From Irpex lacteus (Eukaryota > Basidiomycota > Agaricomycetes > Polyporales > Irpicaceae), in contig MQVO02000042.1 of the NCBI GenBank assembly GCA_001986395.2, forward strand, positions 1-64,000: a DNA stretch of 64,000 nt, given 5' to 3'. The first letter of the stretch is position 1. Every line of letters begins with the position of its first letter. Both the position numbers and the translations under genes were made by a program. This document shows, one piece after another, positions 22,243-35,306 of the stretch. The notes under the pieces were generated by a model, which worked only from the letters and a program-made list of their open reading frames with translations, was not told where the DNA came from and searched no databases.

Positions 22243-24819
22243 CTATGATATAAGAACCTTCTTCATCACGTTCCTAGATACCCCATCCTCTTGTACAACC
22301 CTCTCTCGTACAATCTTGTATCCTCTTCGTCGAGGTAACCATCTAAAGCATACATACCAATAAATAGTTCCAATGAGTGCGATGACGAAACCTTCGGAGA
22401 CGTGCAGCTGTGTAGGGAACGAGAGATACATCAGTAGAGGTTGAAGCTGGCGAACGAAGAAGGATGGTGTACCCAATATGGCAAATGCTCGTACGGCTTG
22501 AAAGCTGGTATGGGCGGGATTAACGGTGCGAATACTAGAAATATGTTCGACACGAAGAAGAACACGATAACGGGGTACCATGCGTGGAACGGCGAGTTCC
22601 ACGCGTACGTCTTCGAGATTTCTGTCCCCGTAGTTCGTATCAGGAGGAGTCCACCTGAGACGAGGGTGTTGATTATTGACAGTGGGTACGAGGAAGCTAC
22701 GATAGGTGTTAGTAATGACCAAAGCTGCAAACTACGTTCGAAGATGCTTGCCGTTGAGCATAAACAGATAGGCATCACCTGGTGGAATAGTGGTAACAAG
22801 GAGCGAAGTCATAAACCACTGAGAGAACAGACCAGCCATCGGCGCGTCGTATGGCTTGTTGCTCGCAAAGAACGATGAAAACGGCAGGATGCCTTCTCGT
22901 CCCAGTTCTTGTATTACTGAGATAATGTCATAGTTAGGGCGAGTTCTACGGAGCCACGGGTATATCACTCACCTCGACCTTGAGTGAATATGACAGCCAA
23001 CACGTTCCCCAAGCTCGAGATCGCGACAATTAGGCCTAAAATCTACGTACCCAAATCTTCAGCCATCATACATCGGTACGTTTGTGTATGATGTCGACTC
23101 ACCCGTTCCGTCCACAGTCCCCACAGCTTACCAAAGAACAGCGCCGCAATGATCCTCCCACTACCCAAGATCTCCTGTTTGTCAACAACCGCGTAGTAAG
23201 CGATGTTGACGAGCATATACACGAAGGTTATGGAGATCATGGCGAGAGGTGCGGCCAGCTTGATCGTGCGGACCGGATCACGTATCTCAGACAGGGCATA
23301 GTTGGCGTTTGAGTATCCGATGAAGGACCTGAACGAATATGCCAGAAGTCAAGTCAGTATCGGCGTGTTGATGTCGAGGCGGTTATACGACGTACCATAT
23401 CACGCTGTACAACCCAGTGATGAAAGCGTTCGCCCCTCCGCTACCGCTCCCCTCCCACATCGTGCTCCACTTCAAGTTCTCCGGTGGCTACGAGCATCCC
23501 TTTCAGCAATCGTTTTCTAGCTCTGGATTCTAGTTTCAGTTACATACCTTCTCGAGGTGAAACCCAGGTACACCCAACAACACACCAACTCCGCTTATAG
23601 CAATAGCCAGCAGGACGAATAACTTCGTCGCGCCGAGAGCGTTCTGTACTCGGAGGCCCCATTTGAGATTTGTGCTATGGAGGAGGAAGGCGAAGGTGAT
23701 GCAGAGCAGGGAGACGACACGGGCTGCGACGGGGGAGGCTGGGCGCGTTGGGTAAACAGTGTGGAGGACGTCTGTGTGGTTGTGGATATGAACATTACTG
23801 AGTAGGGGATATTGGGATGGAATGGAGGACGTACATTCTCCGAAAACTGTGCTTGATGCAGATTCCCAGCCCTGAAATTAAACAGGGATCTGTCAGAACT
23901 CGTACAATGTTGGATAGCCACTGGCTGGAGGTCGCAACGCACGTTCAGTACCGAAAACGCCGCATACACGCACAACATCAAAAACTTTGGACGTCGAAAG
24001 ATGAAATCCAAGTAATTCTTCTCGCCTCCACTCCTTGGAAGAGCCTGTATTCATGATGATTCGTGGTGAGAGGCATACTCGTGATGTAAGAGGGTAACAG
24101 GAGAACGTACGGTTCCGAGCTCGATGTAAACAGCAGTACCGCAAGCCGCGACTACAGCACCAAGGAGCCACATGACCAATGAAAGTCCGACGGAGCCTGA
24201 GGAACGAAGGATAACACTTGGAGTTGCGAATATGCTGGATGTATGCGCATATGCTCGTGAGTATAGTATGTGAGTGGTTGGTATAGCTGGATGACGCACC
24301 CTGTTCCTATTACACGGTTGAATATGAGGAAGGAGGAGCTGAACAGTCCTACCGAGCGCATACAATCATGTCAGTACACACATACTTTGGTACTTAGGAG
24401 GTAAGGACAGAGGGCGTACCTAGCTGCCTCTTCTCATGTGGGATGTCGTCTCTCACAGAGTGTAGTGCATGGTAATCTGCAGCAAGAGAAGTCCTAAGCT
24501 ATCAACATCCCAACTCGTTGATTATTCTGTGTAGTCATTACTCACCATGCCCATGTCCATGCCCCTCCTCCACGTCCTTCCACACCGCCTCCAGACTGTC
24601 ATTTTGTAGGTCGTCGTCGTCCAACTGCTCTGCCTCGATGACAGCTGTTTGCAAGGAGCCTTCCCCAGATGAATACGACTTGAAACCGTTCCCATGCAGC
24701 CTACGCGACCTCGAACTGAGCAATGGCTCGTCCTCTCGTATAGAGGAGATCTCGACGTCTTCAAGTTCACCGTCCAGCGTCGTCCGTGAGCTTGAGGCAT
24801 GTCCTGCAGAATGCGACAT
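22243..24819 (-). CDS. Methionine/amino-acid permease, LAT (MUP1-like) family
   Basis: Starts MSHSAGHASSSRTTLDGE at 24819 and ends at the TAG at 22243; about ten introns. After an acidic cytosolic N-terminus of about 95 residues (ending HGHGHG), the first membrane segments contain FNRVIGTGIFATPSVIL, the APC-superfamily unwound-helix glycine motif, then GSVGLSLVMWLLGAVVA and LPRSGGEKNYLDFIF. Later segments include SFIGYSNANYALSEI, VAISSLGNVLAVIFTQGR, QELGREGILPFSSFFAS and the C-terminal SYPLSIINTLVSGG. The order of motifs is that of fungal high-affinity methionine permeases (plasma-membrane proton/amino-acid symport). One intron, 22697-22751, has a GC donor (GCAAGC) with a normal TTACTAAC branch site and AG end; it is the only choice that keeps the conserved frame. 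Substrate is inferred from family resemblance only. Confidence 0.88.
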
Positions 24820-25242
24820 GGTCGTCGCTCATCAAGGTGTGCTATGCACTAAGTTCTCGGGTTCCTGAGGCCCGACACGGACGCATTTGGACTAGATACG
24901 CTGCCGGCGGTAAGTACGGAGGTGATCGCGCAACAGGGACGCGAGAAGACGAGGCTATCGCGTCACTTCGATTCGTCGATTACTTTCTTGGGAAATAAAC
25001 GTGAGAAACGTGAGAAACGTCCACCGAATAAAAGCCAATCTCACTGCAATCGACGCTCTCATACGTCGTTGGCACAGACACAGCACACGGACACACGTTT
25101 ACATAATTCACTACGTCGCACAAAGGCAGGGTAGTTCAGGACATCCAAACAAGATTATCGTTTTATTCCTTTGTACAGCTGTACGCGACGCGCATCATAA
25201 TACAGTATAGTTTACGTTTCCTTCATCGTCTCTGTCAGGCTT
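24820..25242. other. Permease promoter / cyclophilin 3' side
   Basis: This is the 5' flank of the permease and the 3' flank of the cyclophilin gene, both on the minus strand. No further gene is seen. Nothing resembling a strong TATA box was noted. Confidence 0.4.
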
Positions 25243-25994
25243 TTATACGACACCGGACTTGGCGATGGTGATCGTAGCCTTGGGCTTGCCAGAAGCAGTG
25301 CCGAGACCCTCGATTTCCTTGACAAGAGGGAAGCCCTCGACGACCTCACCTGAGAAGAAGAAAAGGCGCACATAATACGTCAGAATTCATGTTCCGTCGG
25401 GATCTCGAGATCGCACAGATCCCCGCAGGAGATAACTCACCGAAGACGACGTGGGCACCATCGAGCCAAGAAGTGACGACCGTGGTGATGAAGAACTGCG
25501 AGCCGTTGGTGTTCTTGCCGGCGTTGGCCATGGAGAGGATACCAGGCTTGGTGTGCTTCAACTTGAAGTTCTCATCCTCGAACTTCTCGCCGTAGATAGA
25601 CTTGCCACCGGTGCCGTTTCCACGAGTGAAGTCACCACCCTGGAGCATGAACTATACACAAAGAAACGCGCGAGGTCAGCGGCCATGATGCTGGAGTGGA
25701 GTGGCGTGAGCGGGTACGTACGTTGGGGATGATACGGTGGAAGCTGGAGCCCTGGAAACCGAAACCGTGCTGGCCAGTGGCGAGCTCACGGAAGTTCTTG
25801 GCCGTCTTTGGGACGACATCGTCAAAGAGCTTGAAGACGATGCGACCGGCGGGATTGCCGTTGATCGTGATGTCAAACTACCAAACGAACGCACGATTAG
25901 CATCGATCTCGAACAACGCACGCATAGGGAACATTAAAGAAGCGTGCAGGGGGCGTAGAGTGGGCAGAGAAGGACTCACGAAGACGTTGGACAT
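25243..25994 (-). CDS. CPR1: Cyclophilin A-type peptidyl-prolyl cis-trans isomerase
   Basis: Four exons (25980-25994, 25722-25877, 25441-25651, 25243-25349) sum to 489 nt and give exactly 162 residues, the usual length of cytosolic cyclophilin A. The first exon encodes only MSNVF. Active-site and binding residues are all visible: the catalytic arginine in [18 protein letters not shown], the [18 protein letters not shown] stretch, [19 protein letters not shown], and the tryptophan and histidine of [12 protein letters not shown]. There is no signal peptide or C-terminal extension, so a cytosolic protein is expected: it isomerises X-Pro bonds and would bind cyclosporin A. It is well conserved and apparently intact, in contrast to the lineage-specific genes around it. 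Confidence 0.96.
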
Positions 25995-27399
25995 GGTGAT
26001 GAGGAAAGAGAGAGGGACGAGGGAGCGCTCTTGGTCGAGAGTGGACTCTTATGAGGTCGCAACGGAGACTGCCGATCAGGAATCAGACCTCAAAAAGTCG
26101 ATTATCTACGCGCGCGTGACTATCCATCTCCATCGGTCACAGCCCGTCACATTTCCTCTCCTCGACCAGGCTGGCCACGTTAGCGAGTAGTTACGCCATT
26201 GGCAGTCACATCGATATCGTGCTGTGTGTAAGTATAGCGGGCAGTGCTACCGTCACGGTCATATTGCACTGTAGCTGTGTTGCGTGAGTTTTCTCCGCCT
26301 GTCGACGAGCTCTGCCAAGTATGTATGTACTCCGCGGTACATGTGGCAGCGAACAGCCTCGATTTCCATCTAGTAAGTCGTCTTTGTATTCCAGCTATGT
26401 CATTGTACTCGTGCATATAGCTCCTTGAAAAAATATTTTTTCGAACAACAGTTGGCTCTGCCACACGAGGAAGGAAGCTCCGGATTCGCCGTAGCATTCA
26501 TATCCGTATGCTCGAGTTCAGATGCGTGGAACGGAACGGCCACGGACACCGCTGCTACTTACTAGTTCCTGGCTCCTGGGATATCGAAGCGCAATGAGCA
26601 TTCCTTGATTCCTGAATGCTTCTTCGAACGAGGCCAGGTCCGTCATTCTGGCCCCGATTACTTCGGTCCTCGCGCGCAGGATCGTCGATGTACCGGTGAG
26701 TATCAACTCACGACGTGGTGGCAATGTCTAGGTCTGTGAAGTACTCACTTGTTCTAGAAATGTACGAAGTCGCTCGCTTTGTGTGCAATTCGACGTCCTT
26801 TTATCGAGACAGAGAAGTATCCTAACGGCCCTTCTGAGAACCCATTCGTATAAGCTCGGTAAGTCGTTCATTAAATTCATCATTCCACCGAGCGTTTATA
26901 TCAGCCTAGTTTTCTAAAACGGCCACGTAAGTCGCTATACTGTATGCGTCTCACTTCATTACGAAGGGCCGATCTCGGCGATATTGGCCTTTCCTGCCTC
27001 ACGATTGTCCTCATGCGCATGTTGTCCTTGGATACTCACTCCTGAAGTCATTCATCGCCGCCAGAGAAACTTCGTTACCCTCTCGATAGCCCTATTAGCC
27101 CTTTGCAGGCCGCAACTATCGCGGTGATCATTCTTTCAATCCTCAATGACGCACTAACGACCCTCGTCTGTACTCATGCCTAGCCTTGGTCTTACTCATC
27201 CACACTCATTCCCGACAATCAACAGAGCTTGCTAGACATACGGGTTCTTGTTTGCTCAGAATCATATCCAGTGATGAGAAATACCTGGATATTGTGGCGT
27301 AACAAATGGCCGGAACATAGAACGCGTGTGTCAACATCTCAATATTCGATAGTGCGCTATCAATCGAAAAGCTCTGTCATCTCTCGAATCAAGCAAACC
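25995..27399. other. No gene seen
   Basis: About 1.4 kb between cyclophilin and BTB gene A. It contains the cyclophilin promoter at its left end. Only short unrecognised frames are present. Confidence 0.45.
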
Positions 27400-28703
27400 T
27401 CAAGGGAATGGAGTGCGTACCGCGACTAGCAGCCATTTCGAGCAGATACTGTCCAGGATCCCTTTTGCAGATTGCATACAGTCCTGGCAATTGATGGCGC
27501 AGAACTCGGCGTGCATGACGCTCTCCATCGCTTCTCGTGGCATTCCTGCGGTACAAACCCATCGGAAGAAGGGGCGGCCATCACCAATAAAATACAAAGT
27601 CAGGTGCTCCATTAGTGTCGCTCTCGTTATTTTCACCCTCCACTCAAGATACAGCACCCTGAAGGTAAAAAGAGGGAAGGCAAAGGAAGACGGGGGAAGC
27701 AAAGAAGAGGGCACGACTGACCAGGCGACGACTCCCGATATAGGCGGTGGCATGCTAGTGCGAATACCAACTTTGCTTGTCTCATATTTGCGGGCGAGCA
27801 GTTCCCAGCATGTGGATGGAGTTCTGTGCCGTCTAAGATCGTCTTCAGAGCTTGAATCCTGGTTCCGTGAAGCTTATACAGCTTGAAGAGGTACTTTGAG
27901 CTCATGAGAGTGGCGTAATGAGGGGAAACGGAATGGGCCAAGTCCAGTGAGAGAGTATATGGAGATGCTGCAACAGCAAGATCCTCCAACCCTTGTGACG
28001 CAGCAAGAGCGTATATGGGGATAGGATGCAACTGTGCGTGGAGGAGGAACATCTTCAAAAGCGGCGTACCATGGGATACATACTGGGAGAGAGGCGTGAG
28101 ACCGTAATGAGTCAGCTGGGGGAGCACGGAGATAATGCACTGGAGAGATGGCAGATATGCTGCAGGTGAGAGGCGGTAGATGCAATGAAGAACGACGCTG
28201 AGAGCATCTGATGGGGTGTTCGCAGCTAGGATTGGACTGGCGCCTGCGAGTTTAGAAGGCACAGGGACCCCGCCGCTGCTTTGAGCTGTAGGAATTATGA
28301 GATTGGCGAAATGGTTGGTAGAGGCTGATAGGATTCTGTGCGAATGCACAATGAAGAGAACATGGTCAGATGAGAGGATCGACAGGTCGACAGGCCGCTC
28401 GTCCAGACTGGCGCCGACATGGAAAGTAGAAGAGACTTCTGGAGTCGTAGGTCCTGGAGATGCGTGGAAGAGTGCGCTGAGCTGGAGCGAGAAAAAACCA
28501 ACACAATCTTCGTATCAGATCAAATCCGGGAGGTGCATGAATGTTTAACATACTGGTGTTTTGATGCCCTCGCCGAGAGCAACGGTCAACGCAGACTCGA
28601 CGGATATCTCTGTTGCATGAGGATTGTTATCATCACTAGCCTCCGCTGACTGCTCGTGGCCAAGATCGTCCGCGTCGGAGTTGGGATGGCCGTTGGTGGA
28701 CAT
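27400..28703 (-). CDS. BTB/POZ-like protein A
   Basis: Three exons (28554-28703, 27722-28481, 27400-27545), in frame, 351 residues. Exon 1 is a polar, disordered-looking leader (MSTNGHPNSDADDLGHE) ending in KTP just before a phase-0 intron, as in paralogues B and D. Exon 2 contains the BTB-like core: LSILSSDHVLFIVHSHRIL, LSVVLHCIYRLS, and the helical YALAASQGLEDLAVAA stretch shared with the others. The last exon carries a Cys pair in NCQDCMQSAKGILD that corresponds to CPDC in the paralogues. The donor of the second intron is GTCAGT and its intron (27546-27721) is longer than usual. BTB domains mediate protein-protein contacts; the partner is unknown. This is the most diverged of the four copies. 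Confidence 0.8.
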
Positions 28704-29325
28704 GTCGAGGGTACTTACTGGCACTGGGAACAGCTCGGGGGTGGAAAGAGCTCCTCACAACCCTGACGAAGTTGCTTATGCAGGGCTACGCATGCCACTT
28801 CGGCATGTTCGAACGCATGCGCAAATGTTAACCAAATGTATTGGTAAACTGTGGAGAGACGCTCCGGGTCAAGGATAGCGTTCAGTGACGTATGCTCAGC
28901 AGATCTACAGAGTGAGGGTCATAAAAAGCGTCACTGTGGAATATGAGATGCGAGTGTGAGTCCTTACAGGCCAATACAGTTCGAGGGTTTAGAAGCTCAG
29001 CGCTCAGCGCTCAACATGCAGCATACTCCTGAATAGCAAACTACAGTTACACAGAATAAACTCGGATACCACCTGGCCTTGTGGTTGGGACACGATGATG
29101 TCGGGAGCGGTAGATCTTTCACGAGAGATCGTTGTTATTTGTGATCGCAAAAGTGGTTCAGTTTACAGCTACATTAATATCGTTAGACTTTCTCGCGTAG
29201 GTTGGCTCTGGTACCATATGATGAAAGCATAAGCTCCAGCGTCGTGTATGCACTGGATAAAAATTAGCAACAATCGCAAGCAGCGTATTTGAGGCGGACA
29301 CAAAAGATAAGTGGGCCGATTTCGT
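28704..29325. other. Intergenic region between two BTB genes
   Basis: About 620 bp holding the promoter of BTB gene A and the 3' flank of BTB gene B. No gene is seen. Confidence 0.45.
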
Positions 29326-30567
29326 CTAGGGAAATGCAAAAAGGTCGACGCCCGATCGCACTATATTATCGTACGCTGAGAACAATTGAGGTGTGTCAGT
29401 TACTGAATCGTATCCAGGAATAATACCATCTATACCGACTTTGAATAGCATCCACCGCCGTATGACATCTTCTACGTGTGCAGCCAGAGATTCCTTGCAG
29501 TCTGGACAAGTCACGGCTGCGATGAGGTCGGACATGATGATCTCGATACCTGGTCTCGATATCGCTGTTAGTGGCGCGTGAGTAAGCACCAGCAACGTCA
29601 AGAATGTGATCCACGTACCAGGTGTCGCATCATAAAACACCTGTGCCCCCGCCAAATGGTATGCTCTACTCACTACCTGCCGTTGCTCAACCGAACAATA
29701 TGGCTTCGCCACATGCGGAAATATCTTCTCTTTCAATAGGGCCCTCAACCCTTCCATCCGCGTGGAGTGCAGATGGTGCAGTCGTTGAAGGTACTTCGTG
29801 CCAATAGTGTCTACGATGGGTTGCGGTAGATTATAGACTTTGATGTGGAGAGTGTACGAGGATGCGGCGACGGCGAGGTCTTCGAGTGCGTGTGAGGCAG
29901 CGAGGGTATAGGTTTCGAGAGGGAGAATCGGGCCGTAGTTGAGGATGGTGTTGTAGAGGGGCTTGCCTCGTGCGACGTGATGTTGGAGCAGGAGGCCGTA
30001 TTTTGTGAGGATGGGAAGGGAGGCGGCGAGGCAGTCAAAAGTTGGGTGGTAGGTGTCGCAAGGGATATCGTAGATACAGTGTAGAACGATGTTGAGGATA
30101 TCCGAGACTTCAGGCAACACAAGTGTTAGAGGCTCCTCTTTGGTAGGCTCCGTGTTGCTCGTTATCAACCCGCCGAAGTTGTTCAACGAAACAGCGAGAA
30201 GTCGGTGATAGTGTACGGTGAAGAATATCTTGTCGAGCGAGACGAGAATAACGTTCGGTGGGAGAATGTCCAGATTGGCGTGGAAATTGAACGTGTTCGA
30301 GACCTGGATAGTAGAACCGGTGCCACCTGAGAACGGAGGTGCGTTCTCTGAAGGGGTTCCTACCTATCGACGATGGCAAAACACGGATGATATGAGTGTA
30401 CAAATCGATTACAAGAAACGTCGATGATGCCCAGATGAACTCACCGGTGTTCTTTGGCTCGCATTTTCTCCATCTGGTGGTCCTTCCTCTCCGTCCAGGC
30501 TGCTGGTAGATTCACTTCTTTCATCGTGCGTAGGCACGAGATGTTGAGAGCCAAAGTAATCAGACAT
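29326..30567 (-). CDS. BTB/POZ-like protein B
   Basis: Three exons (30445-30567, 29619-30363, 29326-29564), in frame, 368 residues. Exon 1 begins MSDYFGSQHLVPTHDE, nearly the same start as paralogue D (MSDYFSQSLVPAE). The BTB-like core in exon 2 has VSNTFNFHANLD, VILVSLDKIFFTVHYHRLL, NNFGGLI, LNIVLHCIYDIPCDTYHPTF and YTLAASHALEDLAVAASSY. The third exon encodes PGIEIIMSDLIAA.TCPDCKESL..HVEDVIRRWMLF, with a CxxC pair. The second intron (29565-29618) is 54 nt, a multiple of three with no stop in frame, so intron retention would lengthen the protein by 18 residues rather than break it. The function is unknown; a scaffold or E3-adaptor role is only a general property of BTB proteins. Confidence 0.88.
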
Positions 30568-33500
30568 CAGTGGCGCGGCGAGGGGGATCCAAGAATGCGT
30601 GAAAAGCGAGCTATTGCCCTCAATAGCAGATGCGACGAGAAAGCTTCAGAAATGGTGGATAGTGGGCTCGACGGTGGTGGTAAAGTTGAGAAACAACAAA
30701 AGAGCCTGCCTGCCACGACCCGAATGCGACTTCGACAGCATGCATCGGCGCCAAGCTGCCATTCAGGGAACGCTGCGGGATGCGGGAGTCGACACATGCG
30801 ACGGCGACCGCCGTTGTATTTTGCCCCGGGGATAAAAACACAGCAAGCTCGTTGTTTATTAGCGGCGATAGCGGCGGGATCTTGCTGTTCAGAGTCTTCG
30901 CCGTCGCCTGCAGGGACAGCCGGCGCATCTTCAGCCCGCTCGACATATAATAGGAGTCAAGCTGCGCCGTCAGGCCAGTTTTTGTTTTCGAAGCTATTAC
31001 ATGTTCTAGATCGTGAACCCACACAGAATTTTGCAGAGGGAGAGGTAATATCTGCCAGAGGTGCCAGAGGATGTCAGGAGAATAGAGGAAAAAATAACAA
31101 GGGAGTTTAGACGCGCCGGGCTGCAACTTCCCCCTCTTTTCGGCAGCGTTTTCTCTTAGCTGGCCAGCCCTCTATGCAGTCGTCGGTCGAACGACGGAAG
31201 GTTAGCACAATACGACAGGAAAAACTAGAGTAATAGAGGTATGATGGTGTTCAGAGAAGAGCAGGGCTGATTTAGGAGACGGGATGGTTGTTGCAGGTGC
31301 TACAAATTCAACTTGGCGTGTAGCAATTTTCGCCCGGGCTCGAATGCTGCTTCCGATGTCGACGAACCCCAGTGAATGTTCATACCAACGTTTCAGATCC
31401 AGGAATCTCCTCCCTGCAGTAGGTACGGCTAAGTGAGCGCAAGGCGATCAGTAAGTCAATGACGATGCTTTTAGTGTCCATTTCTGCTTACTGTCGTTGT
31501 ATGAATAGAAAGCCTACGAGGCATACACGGTTGGGTGCGAGGCTGAGAGGCAGTCTGGACCTCGATTGGCCTGCTCTGGTGTTCGCCATGCCACAGGAGG
31601 ATTGGGCGATGATGCGGTGCGTAGCTCGCAGAAGAATCAGGAGAAGTTAAGCACAACACGGTATCCGCGACCGTTCTACAGTTAACTTCTCCAATTCCCT
31701 CGGCTAGTGGGCTAGGCTCGCCCGCAAGTAGGATACCATACACTCTCTATGGAAGGGTGTTCCCTACACGAACGGGTCAGCAGGTATCCTACTAAATTCC
31801 AAAACAACACACCCTAATATATCTACTAGAATAACTGGTCTCCACGATAATCACGGCGGAACCAAAGTGCATTTGAGAGGGAATTTTGTGCGCGATTGTC
31901 GGGCGCACCTTCTCAACGTCAATGCCAGTGGTGGAAAGTCTCCCCGGCATCACGGATTTTCCGCCACAGCATGCAACCTAGTCGTCAATGCGGACGGCAG
32001 GGCGTATACGCAAGCTTCATAATAGTTCATATTTCCGGTATTGGTCTGGTCAACGCTTTACGGGCTGTCGAGCAGAAAACAGGTGAGCACACATTCACTG
32101 TCCTAGTACCCACGAAACTCACCGGTACTTATCGTTTAACCGTTCACATCATCCACTTTGACCTCTTCTCTCCGCTGGATATTCTGCTGCTTTACTGCAT
32201 TCCCCCCTCCGTGCAATAGTCGGCGAGGCAAAACCCCGATCGTACGCAGGTGGCGCACACGGTGGTGTCCTCTGGCTCAACTTTCATCACCGACCAATCA
32301 TCGATCATCTCTGGTTTCTTGGACTTCGAGGGTTTCTGTGCCAGAAATCACAGAAATCACCCGCCGAGCACGAGAGGCGGAAGTGTTCAGGTAGCGATAA
32401 TTGCGGTAGCCTGCCCACAGACTAAACTCAGTGACGATAATCGTCCAATAATCCGAGAATGTTGACCCACGACATTTAGGGTACGGTTTCCTGGGAAGAG
32501 CTGATTTCCATTTAGGAGGTTTCCTCGGTGAGTGGCCCTGCGTTGACCACCATGGGTGGTCCAGCCAACTCGCGGACGAGAAGTAGTTGATGGAGGTGAT
32601 GATGATATTTAAGGATATGTGGTAGTAGCGAGTGGTAGGACATGGAATTTGCAACGGCTAAGCGGAGGTATGTGGTCGAGCTACGGTCGTGGTGGTGGCG
32701 ATAAGGGAGGTGGTCTACCCATGCGTGCGGCACGGTTTCGGTCGTTGCAAATTGAGCGTCTACTCTCATTCTAGGTGACCTTCACCGGCACCTCCTATTC
32801 AACAACCTCTCCCAAGCCCTCGTACTCCAATCTCACAGGTTATCATCTGTATACTCAGGTGCAAGTTTCCAACAATGTGAACTTGTTCCTGTACCGCTGG
32901 ATGTATGTGGGACGATTCTACTGCAGGCGATCGTCGCAGGATTTTGGGCCGGGATGCTGAAGGCTGGTAGGACTACCGAGTAGCCGTAGTTTGGACTAGT
33001 CGAGGTGAAGAAACAAGAAACTGCAGGTCGAAATGTTGGTTGATTTATCGCTTCACGTGGCCCGTATGTTCTTCCATTTTCTTGCCAGACATGCGCTAAA
33101 TAGCTGTACTATAGTGTCTCTCTCTTCGGCTCATGTTGAACCTCAGATGCGTGGTCGAAGTTCGACTCGGCTGTGGTGATTATATAATGCAGGCAGCACA
33201 ACATTGTGCCAATGCACGTCTCGTCGTTCTGAACAACTGGGCCGTGGAATTAAACGTGGGGCTTGCATCGGTGTATATTATCATGCAGTTTTCGGTTCTG
33301 TAAGTTGCCAGCTGCAAGCCTACAAAACATCTACCCAACGATTATCGTTAGCGACGACACTCTTATACCCCTTCTATATTGCTCCGAAATGCTGAAGATA
33401 ATCCATCAAGCCTCATCCTCGCAAAACTCACCGAACCGAATACTAATGCTCGAATTTTTGGTTTTCGGCTTCCTCCTTAGAACGGGACCCGGCAGAAGTT

Positions 33501-34197
33501 GTACCTTGACGGCGAATATGGGTCCAGTCGTGCGTATGCTCATGATCAGTGTCCATTGCGATCCTTCGTTGGCTAAGTGCGCTTGTACGCTCGCATGACG
33601 TAGTGGATGCATGATGGGTGGCGGCGGTAGCGGTCTTCGCGTGCTATCATATCTCAAGCGAGGATTCTGAGTATCTGTTCAAGACCTGGGTACGCGGCCG
33701 CTATCGCTACATTCTGTAAAGGGGATGGCTGCATTTAACCTGACCTCGACGATCAACAGTTTTCTCATGAGATGCATCAAATACCCAGGGCCAGCGAGTC
33801 GACGGCGGGACTCTCAGCTGGGAATCTCGACTTACGCTGGCCTTGATATGAACATGTACATACTTAATCGGCATGACAGCATACGTGAGGTACTTTCTGC
33901 CCGATTCATCCCTATATAAGTCGAGCCTCACACGATTGATTTTGTCTAGACTATGACGCACCGCATTCTATCACACAGTTAAGAAGCACCGTCCTACTAG
34001 GCGCCGAAGACGTCAGCGTTGATATCACGCTTCAGTTTTTTCGACTACATAAACGGACGAACAAGTATGCTTCAATCGATCGAATGTGTATAGTCAACTC
34101 GCCAGCTGCGTTTCACGAGGCTGCTTGCAAGTTATCCTCGTTGTTGCAATTGTTCTCTGCCTCAAAGTATTCTTCGGTTTGGAAGGGAGACATCAAC
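30568..34197. other. No intact gene seen
   Basis: About 3.6 kb between divergent BTB genes B (-) and C (+), so it holds both promoters. Opposite-strand open frames overlap at 30454-31126 (up to 218 codons) but have no motif and mirror each other, which is typical of chance frames in GC-rich DNA. The rest has only short frames. Confidence 0.4.
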
Positions 34198-35306
34198 ATG
34201 TCGACTAGTGATCTTTCGGTACGTGACCCGTCCTCAGCAATGTGCCCTATGAAATTATATGTCATGATCATTGTGATACACAGCTTAGCTCCCTCAAGGA
34301 TATCCCACCTTTTCCAACCGACAATCGCCCAGCCCGGGTGTCCGTAGTCTTCAATGGAGAACGCAATCCACGCTTGGCGGACGTACTCCCCGACATAATC
34401 ATTTGCTCATCGGACCACGTATACTTTGCTATACATAGCCAACAAGTCACGCTTACCTCGAAGAATAACTTTGCCGGCCTTCTCACCGCTAACACTCTCG
34501 GAACGCCAACCGCCCCTACCCAGCTTACTCTAGCAGAGCCATGTGTCGTTCTGAACAGTCTTTTCCGTACCATGTACGGCCTCTCCGCCGATGAACACCC
34601 CCTTGATCTCGACAGTATCAGTGCCACACTCAAGGCACTGGGAAAGTATGGAATGACACCATTGGAACTCCACGTCTTCGAAGGCACTTGCCTTTACAGC
34701 GCTGCCATGGCCGAGGCCCGCAACCAGCCATTCGAGACCTACGGGGTTGCGGCTCAATACTCCCTCGAAGACCTCGCAGTGGCATTATCCGCTTGCACCA
34801 TTCTGCACTCGCCGTATTACATGTCGATTGAGCTCGGCGAACGCATGGGCGTACCGTACCTGCATCGTCTGTACCTTCTGCACGGGGGGCGCGACCAAGC
34901 CATCAGAGCAATGTTCCACATCGAACCGGCAGACCATGCGACGAAGTCGTATTGCTCGGACGTTCAACAACAGCAGAACAGGATGGAGTTCTCTAACGCG
35001 TGCGCACTGATGGTGTGGGATGCCCCTGGTAAGCGAGCTGGTATCACTTGCGACCATTGTCCGTTCACTAACGTTCGGATGGACGCAGATATATCCCACC
35101 ATATCATCAAGGCTTGTATGAACAAGGTTGCGGAGAACACACGCTGTCCTGACTGCAAGACGGCGTTCATTGTCGTCACCGAAAAGATCCTTACTGAATG
35201 GGATAACCTACAGGCAAGTGCATCTACCTTAGACACACCAGAACCGCTTCTCACTCACGTGCATGTGCATTTAAGACTACTATATAATGCAGTCTTTGCC
35301 GCCTGA
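34198..35306 (+). CDS. BTB/POZ-like protein C
   Basis: Three exons (34198-34218, 34284-35028, 35089-35306), in frame, 327 residues. Exon 1 encodes only MSTSDLS. Exon 2 is 745 nt, exactly as long as exon 2 of copies B and D, and carries IIICSSDHVYFAIHSQQVTL, KNNFAGLLTAN, TLFRTMYGLS-like sequence (here NSLFRTMYGLSADEHPLD) and YGVAAQYSLEDLAVALSA. The third exon contains DISHHIIKACMNKVAEN followed by TRCPDCKTAF and a WDNLQ helix, matching the CPDC tail of the family. The second intron (60 nt) is a multiple of three and free of stops, so retention would keep the frame open. It is the only BTB copy in this window on the plus strand. Confidence 0.85.

Noticed and set aside
30454..31126. Long overlapping open frames on both strands (218 and 168 codons)
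   Set aside because: They mirror each other, have no motif, no splice support and lie in the shared upstream region of divergent BTB genes.
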